This document shows positions 37,631 through 47,121 of a DNA stretch of 64,000 bases, piece after piece (position 1 is the stretch's first letter; the number at the start of each line of letters is the position of its first letter). The DNA lies in the NCBI RefSeq assembly GCF_937616625.2, contig NC_065571.1, forward strand, positions 27,230,201-27,294,200, in the 5' to 3' direction. A program made the position numbers and the translations under genes. A model generated the notes under the pieces. The model did no database searches. It was not told the DNA's origin and saw only the letters and a program-made list of their open reading frames with translations. This DNA is from Mercurialis annua (taxonomy: Eukaryota > Streptophyta > Magnoliopsida > Malpighiales > Euphorbiaceae).

Positions 37631-37702
37631 CAGCATAGTGCCACTGCCATCTGCTACTTTACAGCCAGACATTAGAAATGGCTCCCTTGAATTCTTGTAT
37701 AC
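37631..37702 (-). pseudogene. ACA Ca2+-ATPase fragment, exon with EPFLMSGCKVADGSGTML
   Basis: Minus strand, 24 codons, ending at a GTATGT donor. The segment SREPFLMSGCKVADGSGTML is a near-exact match in my memory to the conserved stretch after the TGES loop of plant autoinhibited Ca2+-ATPases (actuator domain). The expected AG acceptor just before it reads AT, so splicing at the native position would fail. Lies 82 bp downstream of the preceding exon fragment, in native order. Confidence 0.88.
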
Positions 37703-37784
37703 ATGCAGAATCAATAATCATACTTAAATAACAAAGGCAACATTAAGCAATTGGCCAAATTTAAGGATGAGTCGCGAGGCCTAC

Positions 37785-37862
37785 AACATTTCTTTCTCCG
37801 GTCATGCTTGATTCATCAATAGCAAGAGAGTGACCAGTGATTAGAACTCTGTCAGCAGGTAC
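37785..37862 (-). pseudogene. ACA Ca2+-ATPase fragment, exon with GHSLAIDESSMTGE
   Basis: Minus strand, 26 codons, from a TTTAG acceptor to a GTAGGC donor. Reads VPADRVLITGHSLAIDESSM then TGER. This is the actuator-domain loop of P-type ATPases in which TGES drives dephosphorylation. Here the serine is replaced by arginine, and a glycine usual after PAD is also arginine, both consistent with loss of constraint. In native order after the exon at 37957-38040. Confidence 0.92.
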
Positions 37863-37956
37863 CTAAAGATGTGTTTACAAAATCAAGAAAATACGCTAGA
37901 AAAAATTGGAAGAAAAATACATTAGAAAAAAGGGAGAGCAGAAATGATTTACCTAC

Positions 37957-38040
37957 CTGGTCACCAATGTTGAGTGGCACAACATCTCCAACAATAAGAT
38001 CATATATGGAAACATCAATTCTTTTTCCACCTCTGATAAC
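37957..38040 (-). pseudogene. ACA Ca2+-ATPase fragment, exon with VIRGGKR and GDVVPLNIGDQ
   Basis: Minus strand, exactly 28 codons between a TGCAG acceptor and a GTAGGT donor, both intact. Contains VIRGGKRIDVSIYDLIVGDV then VPLNIGDQ, the start of the actuator domain in ACA8/ACA9/ACA10-type plasma-membrane Ca2+ pumps. Reading frame is undamaged. The intact exon boundaries show that genomic DNA with introns was captured. Confidence 0.92.
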
Positions 38041-38140
38041 CTGCACGGACATGTTATAGTACGATTAATAAGAAGAGAAAAGATTAGAGGAAGACAATAA
38101 ATTTCAAATGCATAGTTATTGTGATGTTGTGAAAATCCAC

Positions 38141-38211
38141 CTCCATATGTATGTTTCTCTTCTCCTCATTCAAATTTTGGAACCGAAGAGACTGTTTATA
38201 ATCACTAACAG
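38141..38211 (-). pseudogene. ACA Ca2+-ATPase fragment, exon with SDYKQSLRFQN
   Basis: Minus strand, 71 bp from a GTCAG acceptor to a GTGGAT donor. One frame reads SDYKQSLRFQN and a second frame continues EEKRNIHME; one extra T after FQN joins them. These are the residues that precede the VIRGGKR exon in type IIB Ca2+-ATPases. The one-base insertion is a frameshift, so the captured copy could not encode the domain. Confidence 0.85.
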
Positions 38212-38562
38212 CTGACGGAAAAAGGAAAAAAATGTTAAGACCGTAGACATAGAAATAGTATACACTGACTTTTTCTTATGGCTTCTTAAAGTTGGGATTA
38301 CTTAATGGAGAACATAATAATAAAACTGATAAATTAATTTAGAAGTAAAAATGACGCAAAGCTTCTTTGACCATCAAATATTAAGTCAAAAAAAACTTTT
38401 ACTACTACCTAAACTTTGTATCTGACTGTCATTGGACTAATCCTTAAAAACAATTTCAAAACAATAATATCCCAGTGAAACAAGAAGATCGGATTAAGTC
38501 TTTGCAAGAGGAAGGAGAGGATGGGCCTTATTGTAAAGGAGAAAAAAACAGATGTAAGATAC

Positions 38563-38628
38563 CTTGACTCCCCAAACAAGAATAGCTTTTTCTGTTGGTG
38601 ACCAAGAAAATTCTGGCTCTCCTCCACC
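38563..38628 (-). pseudogene. ACA Ca2+-ATPase fragment, exon with GGGEPEFSWSPTEKAIL
   Basis: Minus strand, 22 codons from a GGAAG acceptor to a GTATCT donor, reading GGGEPEFSWSPTEKAIL then VWGVK. The SPTEKAIL motif belongs to the nucleotide-binding domain. Frame joins in phase with the exon at 38728-38865. In a native gene this exon lies far downstream of the actuator exons, but here it lies upstream of them. Confidence 0.92.
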
Positions 38629-38727
38629 CTTCCAAAACAGAAGGAAAAATATCAGAATCCATTGATGATATAGTAGTTGTCTTAACCAAATTGCTCTTAA
38701 TAAATAAAATCTAGTAGACATTCAAAC

Positions 38728-38865
38728 CTCATGAGTATAGACACTTCCATTTGTGTTCTGTGCAACATCTTCTATCAGTAAAGAGGATAGCTCAGGAGAC
38801 AAATTCGACTTGCTGTCTGGTGGATCAATTTTTTGACCACTAACATAAGCATCGACAACACTCAT
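38728..38865 (-). pseudogene. ACA Ca2+-ATPase fragment, exon with MSVVDAYVSGQKIDPPDS
   Basis: Minus strand, 46 codons ending at a GTTTGA donor, reading MSVVDAYVSGQKIDPPDSKS and ending GSVYTHE. This corresponds to the segment immediately after the phosphorylation-site exon (after LNQ) in ACA8/ACA10-type pumps. The frame is intact. Upstream, where an AG acceptor is expected, the sequence is CGCAT. The phosphorylation-site exon is not found next to it. Confidence 0.92.
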
Positions 38866-40416
38866 ATGCGAATAGGAAAAAAGAAAATGTTGCTCACTCA
38901 AACAGATGGAAGAATTTGAAAGATCTTATTTCCATCACCCTATGGCCCAAAAGAAAAACAAATTCAAGATGAACCATAACATTAACTTTCCAGCACACCC
39001 ACCAAACATTAAGAAGCACAAATTATTGTGGATGTGTAAGACCTGATCTGAACTCATAGGTATATATCTAAACTAAAATCTTATAGCAGAAACATATTTA
39101 CATTTCCATACCATGGCTCTAATGAAATTCAACGACATAAAAAGAAGGAAACTTATTAGCAAATTGATGCATCTCTCTACACATCTCCAACCAAACCTAC
39201 ACTCTACGTGCGCAACCCACATTAAAATGAGAAGTTGTGAACCTAAATAAACACTAAATCAGCGCTTTCTTTTAACTATAATCAATTTCAGTAAATATTT
39301 GACTTTTTAGGGCAAAATCTGTAATCAATTTCAGTAACAAAAAAATGAGAAACATGAAAATGAGAAACTAATTAAGCTTTCTATTTGTAATTGTATGAAA
39401 ATAAGCTTACGTTAAAGGTTTAATATCAACGTCGTATCGCCTAACAACAATAAACGAGAAACGCCTTTGAAAAATGGAGATTGATTTGCAGCAATGGAGA
39501 CTATTCCTGCGGATCATTATCATCTGAACAATGCATCCACAGCGGCGTTTCTGGTAGCAGTAGACCATACGTGGAATGGTAAGAGACAGAGGCTACGACG
39601 TTGCAAATTCGGAGCTCATTCGATTGTTCAATCAGTCTCGCCTCGTTTCTGCTGAATAATGGAGATTCGAAGATTCAGAAACACGGAGAGTAATTAGGGC
39701 GATTGAGAGATTTTGTGACAGAGATTGAGAGGTTAGGGCGGATGATGATGGAGGTGGAGGGTGGAAATGAAAAAAAAAAAGAGTTTTCCTTTTAGAGGAA
39801 AATTTCATTAATTAAAAAAATTAAATAAGGAAGAAGTTGGCATTAAAAAATCTGAAACTAGTTTTAAGTAAAGGCGGGTCAAATAAAAAATTTGGCATTA
39901 AAAAATCTGAAACTAGTTTTGGTTTCCCTCCTTTTTAATTTCGTTTGCCTCCTATTTTAGTTTAATTTTTTTAATTTAATTTGCCATGATTTTAACAAAT
40001 CAAATCTATTTCAGATTTGTCAAGATTTCGTTTTATATCATTTGTAAATAAATTATAAATTATATATAAAAAGTAGTACATTTTAAATTTTATAAACAGT
40101 AAATTTTAAATAGAAAAATTAAGTAAAAAAAAAATTTAAATGTGTCTAAATTTCTGCGAAATTGATTTTTGAGCAAAAAACGCATAAAAACCCTAACAAT
40201 TTAAAAAAAAATCGTTAATATGTTTTTCGTAGGTCAAACACGAGCCATTAAAAATTGCGGGAAAATTGTAAAACTACCTTATTGTAACGGTTTTCGTAGA
40301 GTTTGAGCATCAATAAGTAAATTTTTAACTTTTGATAAAAATTAGGAGAACTTAAAATTTATGTTAAATGTGCCTCAATTTACGCGAAATGTGTCTCGAT
40401 TTATAAATACCAGAGT
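38866..40416. other. AT-rich interior of the CACTA element, no gene recognised
   Basis: Includes the 42-bp repeat 38986-39027 (copy at 36760-36801). A purine-rich, less AT-rich patch at about 39480-39760 (ATGGAGACTATTCC, GGTGGAGGGTGG) could be a captured 5' leader or exon but matches nothing I recognise. A 30-bp direct repeat containing TTGGCATTAAAAAATCTGAA lies at about 39837 and 39891. From 39950 the sequence is AT-rich without coding features. Confidence 0.6.
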
Positions 40417-41640
40417 TGTCAATTTCTGAAAGAATTGTCTTGATTTAAAATTGAAAATCTTCAACAAACGTCTCGCATAAACTAATTATAAACTACTTAT
40501 AAACTGCTGGAAAAACTAAACTAAAGAGCTATTTAATAAAAATTAAATAATAACTAGTGTATTTTGATATGGTTTTCTAAGATATAACAATGCCTTTTTA
40601 TAGTGGAGGAAGCCCTGTAATAATATAACTGTTAATACAAGTCGAAGTTGTATTAGGAATTGCGTCGAGGTCGAAATAAGAGAAACAATCCAAATCCAAG
40701 TCTGATTTTGAAATTTAACCATATGTCTCGTTTGAGACATAACTTTAATTTTGAATGTCTCGTTTGCTCCTTGAAGTTTCGAACGAGAATTTGCACTCAG
40801 TAACTTTATTATGCCTAGGTCCCGTTCGAGACACTAGGGTCTCGATCGTTCGAGACCTAGCACAAATAAACCCGGGTTTCGATGCTAAGATGAAAGTTTC
40901 GTTTCAGACTTAGGCTTGATCATCAATTCCTTCTTTAAAATCCAATAGGTCTCGTTCGAGACACATATGTCTGGTTCGAGACCGGCCTTGATTTTTTCTT
41001 GGCTTTGATTTCTTCATTCGCAAGCTATTGATTTGATTCCATTCTGTCATCCCTACTCAATATCGCTCAAAATACTCGATAATCACTTAATAATCCCTGA
41101 AACACTAACACACATCATCAAGCATTACAAAACAGTGATCTTTAACATTTTATATACATTATTTATGTAACTATTTTCTATTTTTATAGTACACCGTGTA
41201 ATTTCTTCAAAGTTATATCATTTTGAGAAATTGCGGAAGTATGTTGAGGAAGATGAGGCTTAATTTCCAATTTGAGCTATAACGCTTATTTTCATTATTT
41301 TTCCGTCCAAATTTCACTTTAATAAATATTGATACTCAATTAATCGATATTATTTTCTTGAATACTAATTCCCGTCAATAATTTATTTAATTTATATTTT
41401 TCGGAATTAAAATATTATTTTCCAATTTTAGGACTTAAATGTACTTTATTCCAAAAAGATTTCCTTATAACTTTCCTTATGGATTATAATATTGAAATTC
41501 TCTTATTATAATTTCAATAACAACCTTCTCGGGTCCTCTTTTATTTAATACACCCGATAAATCCTTTATTCTATCATTTTGACGATTCAAAATGAGACGC
41601 AGCGTTTGCTTCCGACATGTCCAATTTTCAGGGTATTACA
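40417..41640 (-). mobile_element. Probable solo LTR, 1.2 kb, nested in the CACTA element
   Basis: On the minus strand it starts TGTAATACCCTG (41640 leftwards) and ends TTGACA at 40417, with GAGT on both sides (40413-40416 and 41641-41644). The duplication is 4 bp rather than the usual 5. It contains five GTCTCG...CGAGAC inverted repeats at about 40725-40985, like the other LTRs here, but the rest is not obviously alignable with them. No primer-binding site or coding sequence was found. The right edge is clear; the left edge rests on the short direct repeat. Confidence 0.6.
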
Positions 41641-41644
41641 GAGT

Positions 41645-42428
41645 CGCTGTTGAGAGAGATACGTTTAAGTAAGTTTATGCATCTCTGGCAAAATCCAATT
41701 TACGTTAAACGTGCCTCAATTTACGTTAAACGTGACTCAATTTACGTGAAATGCATCTAAATTTCTACGGAATTAATATATGAGGAATATGTCTCGATAA
41801 TGTGTTTTTTGTAGTTCAAACTCCAGTCGTCAAAAATAGCGAGAAAATTTTAAAAACTAGCTTATTGAAATTACTACAAGAAAAAAGTTCATTAGCCATC
41901 AATATTTTGCGAAAGGTAAAAATTCCGGTCGCAGTTAATTATAAGAGCGGGAAGAATGGCGCTCTTTTTTTGGGCTAAACAAGTGGCTCCAACTATCACT
42001 TTTCACGTTTTTTGTTGATAATTTCATTGAGGTAATTTATATAAAATTGAGTATTTCAACCTTACAATAAAATTATCTCTGAATCCCTAATTAATCTTGC
42101 GCCACAAATGGAGAAGACGATGATTGTTATCACGGTGATGAGTACGGTGGATTTCGCGATTTCTCAGGTGACTAGTTAAACATTCCTAAGAAATCATTAT
42201 CAATTTAAATTCATATGTACAAATTTCCTAAGTACTTTATCATTTCGAAACTAAAATGTTAAACCCTACAAAAATCTTAATCATACTCTTTAAGCTTAGG
42301 GAAGTTCTAAGGTTACTTTTTTTAATTGTTTTGTTAATATGTAAAGTGATGTTTATTTTGTAAAAGATAAATCAGAGTAACCACCTTAAACCTAAATTTT
42401 TATTATCTACATTTTGTATCTAATGCAG
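41645..42428. other. Interior CACTA-like end and captured leader sequence
   Basis: 41700-41870 is a diverged direct copy of 40130-40400, flanking the nested LTR. At about 41873 the sequence TACTACAAGAAAAAAG resembles a CACTA terminus, followed by a GCGAAAGG...TTCCGGTCGC stretch typical of such ends. From 42108 a short open stretch (ATGGAGAAGACGATGATTGT) ends at a TCAG/GTGACT splice-donor-like site and might be a first exon of the RPB6 fragment, but its phase does not fit. Confidence 0.45.
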
Positions 42429-42462
42429 TTATGAGGATGAGCCAACAGAGCCTGAGATTGAA
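42429..42462 (+). pseudogene. RPB6 fragment, small exon with YEDEPTEPEIE
   Basis: 34 bp between a TGCAG acceptor and a GTAAGG donor, reading YEDEPTEPEIE in the phase required by the next exon. This is the acidic N-terminal segment of plant RPB6, a small subunit shared by the nuclear RNA polymerases. Short, but it joins directly and in frame to the much clearer following exon. Confidence 0.82.
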
Positions 42463-42582
42463 GTAAGGATTGAATTAACTTTGTGAATTGATTATTGCCG
42501 CATGTGTTGCTTGCTTTGAATCATCTATTATTAATTTTCTAAAATAAAATGTCTTGTGGAATGAATGGATTATAAAAGGAAG

Positions 42583-42704
42583 GGGCGGATGAGGATATTG
42601 AGAACAATAATAATAAAGATATTAATGGGGAACCCATTGAAACTGATGATAATGGAGCTGAGGAACCAGTGGAACGGCTTCGTAAGACATCCAAATTTAT
42701 GACA
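42583..42704 (+). pseudogene. RPB6 (shared RNA polymerase subunit) fragment, captured exon
   Basis: Follows a GGAAG acceptor and continues the frame of the exon at 42429-42462: [20 protein letters not shown] and later RKTSKFMT. Acidic N-terminus followed by RKTSKFMT is characteristic of RPB6. At the point where RPB6 continues into its conserved core (KYERARILG), the sequence diverges into [14 protein letters not shown] (42705-42746) and a GTCTTT donor-like site. The globular, polymerase-binding part is therefore absent and the exon is chimeric. An intron of 120 bp is kept, so capture was from genomic DNA. Confidence 0.88.
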
Positions 42705-42746
42705 TGGCTGCCGGCACACCGAAGAGTGAAGAAGATGAAGAAAGGT

Positions 42747-43488
42747 CTTTCACTTATTTTTGATGATTTATCAGTTGGGTTTTATTGTTTCCTTAACTTT
42801 ATAGATAGAAGGTTTTGCTTTACAAGGTTTTGAGTCTACTTCTATTTTTAAAGACAAAGATATTATGCTTGAACTAGTAGTAATTAACTCTTAAACTCTT
42901 AAAGTTTGGTGTTTTCAGTAGTAAACATCACGGTTAGACTATTATTATATCAGATTTTATTATAGTAAAAGTTGTGAAGTTGTATAATGTGAATCGTTAT
43001 GTCTTAAGACATCCTTCAGTTAAAAATGATTTGATATTTTGTGAACCATTAAGAATACTAATGCTGTGAAAACTCCAGATTATGGAGCTTGACGTGTCTA
43101 GGAAGAAAGCAGATGCACAAGGTTGCACTACTAGAGCCGATGGTGTGAGGTGTTAGCTACTTGTCTTGTTTGAATAATTTGTGCGTGCCATCCTGATAAG
43201 ATGTATTATTTAACTTTTAATTGTAATTTTGTCCATGTTCCCTGCGATAAAGATAATTCTAGACTAGCTAACTTATGATAGTGATATGCTTTCTCATTTC
43301 CTTCAGGTAAACAGAAAAATTTCTTGTTTTTAGACTCTTTTGCTTTGCTCTTTCCCTCGCTGCCACTATAGTTATTTTGGAATTTTGTTTCTTTGGGTAG
43401 GATTATAAAAACGGGCGGAGTGGTCTGAATCTGTCTCTTAATTTGTTTAGCAATCAGACTTTGTGCTGATTAGATTTTCCTTGATGCA
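42747..43488. other. Intron-like sequence, no gene recognised
   Basis: AT-rich. A short open stretch at 43083-43156, starting ATGGAGCTTGACGTG and stopping at a TAG, could be a degenerate exon but I cannot assign it. No RNA gene or repeat noticed. Confidence 0.5.
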
Positions 43489-43712
43489 GGCCAAATGGTA
43501 CTTGTAAGCCGTTGCTGGCGGGTGTGTGGGTGCGATGTACAATGTTGCACTTTGTTATTCAGTTGGGAAAAGTTTGGCCCACAGCCATCGGCAAGCAAGA
43601 ATTGTCCGAGATTGAGATTGGAAATCAGCAGTGCTACTATAAAATCGCTGAAGGGTGGAAATCCAACGCACTCAATCTCTTCAGACATAACAATTCATAT
43701 CTTATGCAAATT
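43489..43712 (+). pseudogene. Captured exon of unknown gene, intact splice signals
   Basis: Bounded by a GATGCAG acceptor and a perfect GTAAGT donor. Two of the three forward frames are open across all 224 bp; the one reading MLAGVWVRCTMLHFVIQLGK then AIGKQELSEIEIGNQQCYYK looks the more protein-like, with a TrpLys-rich end (EGWKSNALNLF). I do not recognise the family. It lies between the RPB6 and LRR fragments on the same strand. Confidence 0.5.
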
Positions 43713-43899
43713 GGTAAGTAACTATTTGCATTTGCAATATACTATGTCATCATGATGGCTTGCGTTTATTGTAATGTTGAATTGTTTCTGATTTAGATGA
43801 AAAGTTGTGACATTAAACTCTTCCTTTTAAATTTAGGTAACTGAAGAGAGGCTTGCTGACTTTGTATTTTTGTCTTGAGTACCTTTATTTGGTGATTGT

Positions 43900-43972
43900 T
43901 TGGCTTTAGAGCATCTTGATTTCTCTTCCAATAGGTTTAGTGGTGATCTTTCTGATGCAATTGGTTTATGTG
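43900..43972 (+). pseudogene. Probable leucine-rich-repeat protein fragment
   Basis: Reads LALEHLDFSSNRFSGDLSDA then IGLC, one plant-type extracellular leucine-rich repeat (LxxLDxSSNxFSGxL), and ends at a GTAAGT donor. Such repeats occur in receptor-like kinases and receptor-like proteins; the single repeat does not show which. The GTTTATGTGGTAAGTTAAGT sequence at the exon edge is repeated at about 44006. No kinase or further repeats were found nearby. Confidence 0.6.
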
Positions 43973-45025
43973 GTAAGTTAAGTTGTTGAACACTCTGCTT
44001 ATGAGGTTTATGTGGTAAGTTAAGTTCTTGTTCTTGTAGGTTGATCATGGTCCTAAACTTGCTATTAGAGATGTAGCTTTTAAGTTGCTTGGGGATTGAA
44101 ATTTCAGACCAATTTTTAATGGTTTGATTTTTGGAGCACGCCAACCTCACTTAGATTTCTTGGGTGTTAAAATGTGCAAATAAGTTTCTTCTTTTAGAAC
44201 TTATGCTTTAAATGATTCCCTAATAGGCTGTGTGACATTATTTATTTCGTAAGAACTAATTTTGATTGATGGTCTTCTCGCATTTAAATTATGACCTTGA
44301 AGTCCTTAAATACAAAACTGATAAGTGTACATTTTTAGTTAGTTTAACTGTTAGTTACTTTATTTTCTCATCTCAGTGTTCATTTTCCATCTGTCTTTTA
44401 TTCTTTTACAAATTCTGCTTATTTTTTATTTTCTAACTGAAAGAACTTGCCTGGAATAACTCTAAAACTGCATATGAATATACATTTTTTTAATCTGCCT
44501 GTATTATTAAATTCAGTATCCTTCAGACTATTCCGCCGTAACTGCTGACGTTGCCCTTTTTCCGCTGCTGCTCTTGTTGTCATTCTTCCATCTCTACTGT
44601 TGTATCATCGATTAAAAGACCTATGCCCCAGCTCATTGCCGATTCCTAAAAACCAGGCTGCAAGGGTAAATGTTATCACCTCAATGCTAGAAAATGTTTA
44701 TTTCTGCATTAAATTTTTCAAGTTTGGTGTTGGCTTGTATTTTTTTTGATAGTTGCTTCTATACCTGTAAAATCTATAAGGTTATATACCAGTTTTATGT
44801 TCGCTATATCATGCATATCCTGTATATGGTTAGGCCGACTGATCTTACTATAATTTTGCCAAAAAGAGACAAATGTCTGATTGGTTAATGAACAGTATCT
44901 GAAGCAAAAAAAATGATGGGATACATGTGTTCTTGTATTCATGGATGTGTGCTTATGCAAATGATTTCTATACTTGCATTACGTTCTTACCTCTTTATGG
45001 GTTAGTGTTAAAATGGTATTTGCGG
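43973..45025. other. Non-coding interior of the CACTA element
   Basis: AT-rich sequence with no identifiable gene. A less AT-rich patch at about 44530-44660 (GCTGACGTTGCCC...CCCCAGCTCATTGCC) may be another short captured piece, unassigned. Confidence 0.5.
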
Positions 45026-45130
45026 GTGGAAATTAGAGTAAGAGAAGGAAGGGCGGTCAATATTCACATGTTTTGTGCTTGTAGACCGGGCTTACTTCTC
45101 TGCACTGTGAGGGCCTTGGACAACCTTGAT
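45026..45130 (+). pseudogene. ICE1/SCREAM-like bHLH fragment (C-terminal ACT-like domain)
   Basis: Thirty-five codons reading [20 protein letters not shown] then [15 protein letters not shown]. This matches the ACT-like C-terminal domain of the ICE1/SCREAM bHLH factors, where [20 protein letters not shown] is highly conserved. Cysteine replaces the usual first arginine of RRP. After DNLD the frame departs from the family (no GLDxQQAVIS), so the exon is broken. The DNA-binding bHLH region is not present in the window. These factors control stomatal lineage and cold responses in plants; this fragment cannot. Confidence 0.8.
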
Positions 45131-45704
45131 TCAGTTGGTTACCATGGAATGATGCGATTTACAATTCGTATGTAAAATCATATAACAAACTGATCAGGCG
45201 CTAACCTTAGTTTTTTAACTCAATTTGTCTGTAGCGTAGCAACAAAGTTATGTTCTTCAATGATTTTTCTTTATTATTTAATTTTTTTAGTATCATACAT
45301 TCTTATACGCTCTCTTTCTATTTATTTATTTTTTTTACAAATGAGAGTGGAAGTTTGAACTCGGAAATTCGGAGTTTGAACATAATATCTCGACCATTCG
45401 ACTATTTTGAACTCGAGACTCGAGTCGGGTTTGTGCCTCTAATGCTTTGTTTAGTGTCATCAACTCATAAAATTAATGGTTTTAAAAACTGAAATTTCCG
45501 AAATAGAATATTTAAAGCTCTACCTCGAGTTTGTACGAATCAATTGAAAATTTAAATTATCAATTGAAAAAAGAAGCAATTTGAATGTGCAATTCATTCT
45601 TCATTAATCAATTTAATATTTTTCTTAAAGTAAAAAAAAATACCTGGGAAAATAATCAACAACAAACACAGCAATGATGGAAATGCGCGGTGGCAAAAGT
45701 ACAA
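45131..45704. other. Non-coding interior of the CACTA element
   Basis: AT-rich. An open stretch at 45250-45492 is rich in F, L and S and has no recognisable domain. A GAGTTTGAACTCGAGACTCGAG area at about 45345-45425 contains short inverted repeats (written here only in part). Nothing assigned. Confidence 0.5.
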
Positions 45705-45713
45705 TAAAAAAAT

Positions 45714-47112
45714 GGCTTAATCACCAAAAAATGCCAAACCTATACGTTTTGTGTCAATTATAGCCAAACCTTTAAAAATCACCAGATTTAGCCAAACCTT
45801 ATATGTTCTGTTTCTTTTTTAGCCATTTTTGAATCGAACCGGTTTTTTTGACACCGTGTCGTCCACGTCACCGCCAATTAAGCAATTGGCTGGCATGTCA
45901 GCTGAAATATTTAAATAAGGTTTGGCTATAACTGACACAAAATGCATAGGTTTGGTATTTTTTGATGAATAAAACTAATTTTAAAAGTAAATAATTAAAT
46001 GATTAATTATATTATAATAAAATTCATATATATTTAAAAAATAATATTTTTATTTAAAGCTAATTAAAATTAATTAATTTTTACTAAATTTAAATAATTA
46101 TAATATTTTTTTTACATATTTGAGGGATATATAATTAATTTAAATTCTAATAAAAACAAAAAATGTCATATTTATCCTAAAATTTATTTTTAAAATTCCA
46201 GTCGTCGATTCTTTAACACCGCCGCCGTTTGAGACCCAATTGTTCGTCTTCCGACGAACAATCTGAGAGTAATATACACAACAAACATACGACAGTGTTC
46301 ATAAGTCAACTATACACATATAAATATAAAAATAATTATTGAATAGACTGTTTATTTATAGGACGAGTTTAATTATTTTCTCATTTTTTTTCTTTTAAAA
46401 GTGAAGCTCATTGTGGTGTAATCAATATATATCATGATGTTTATAAGCATAAACGCATATGTCATTTTACTCGGCATAGCCAAAAAATTACCTTAATTTA
46501 TACATAACTATTTTATTTATTACCTAAATCCAGTCATAACAAAATCTCAACAACATTAAAAATACTAAATCAAGTTCAAAATCATCATAAACATTAAATC
46601 CTTTCACCAAATTTAATTCAATATTAATTCCTAAGTAATACGTTAATTCATTTTTTTAATTACATATTCATTAAAATTTATTATAATATAAATTTATTAG
46701 ATTTAATTAGGTTTAATAAAAAATTAAAATTAATTACAATTAGTATTAAATAGGAAATATTAATTTTTTTTAAATATATAAAAATTTCATAAATGATATA
46801 ATTAATTTACTAATTATTAAATTTAAAAATTGGCTTGAATTTAAAATTAGGTTTATTCACTCAAAAAATACCAAACCTATATTTTTTGTGTCAGTTATAG
46901 CCAAACCTTACTTAAATATTTCAGCTGCCATGCCAGCCAATTGCTTAGTTGGCGGTGATGTGGACGACACGGTGTCAAAAAAACCGGTTCGATTCAAAAA
47001 TGGCTAAAAAAGAAACAGAACATATAAGGTTTGGCTAAATCTGGTGATTTTTAAAGTTTTGGCTATAATTGACACAAAACGTATAGTTTTGGCATTTTTT
47101 GGTGATTAAGCC
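45714..47112. mobile_element. Mutator-type long-TIR transposon, non-autonomous, 1.4 kb
   Basis: Ends GGCTTAATCACC...GGTGATTAAGCC. Terminal inverted repeats are about 260 bp each (45714-45975 and 46850-47112) with few mismatches. They are flanked by a perfect 9-bp duplication TAAAAAAAT at 45705-45713 and 47113-47121. Long TIRs plus a 9-bp duplication define Mutator-like elements. The 870-bp centre is AT-rich; a CCGCCGCCG-bearing patch near 46215 may be captured DNA. No transposase is present. Confidence 0.93.
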
Positions 47113-47121
47113 TAAAAAAAT

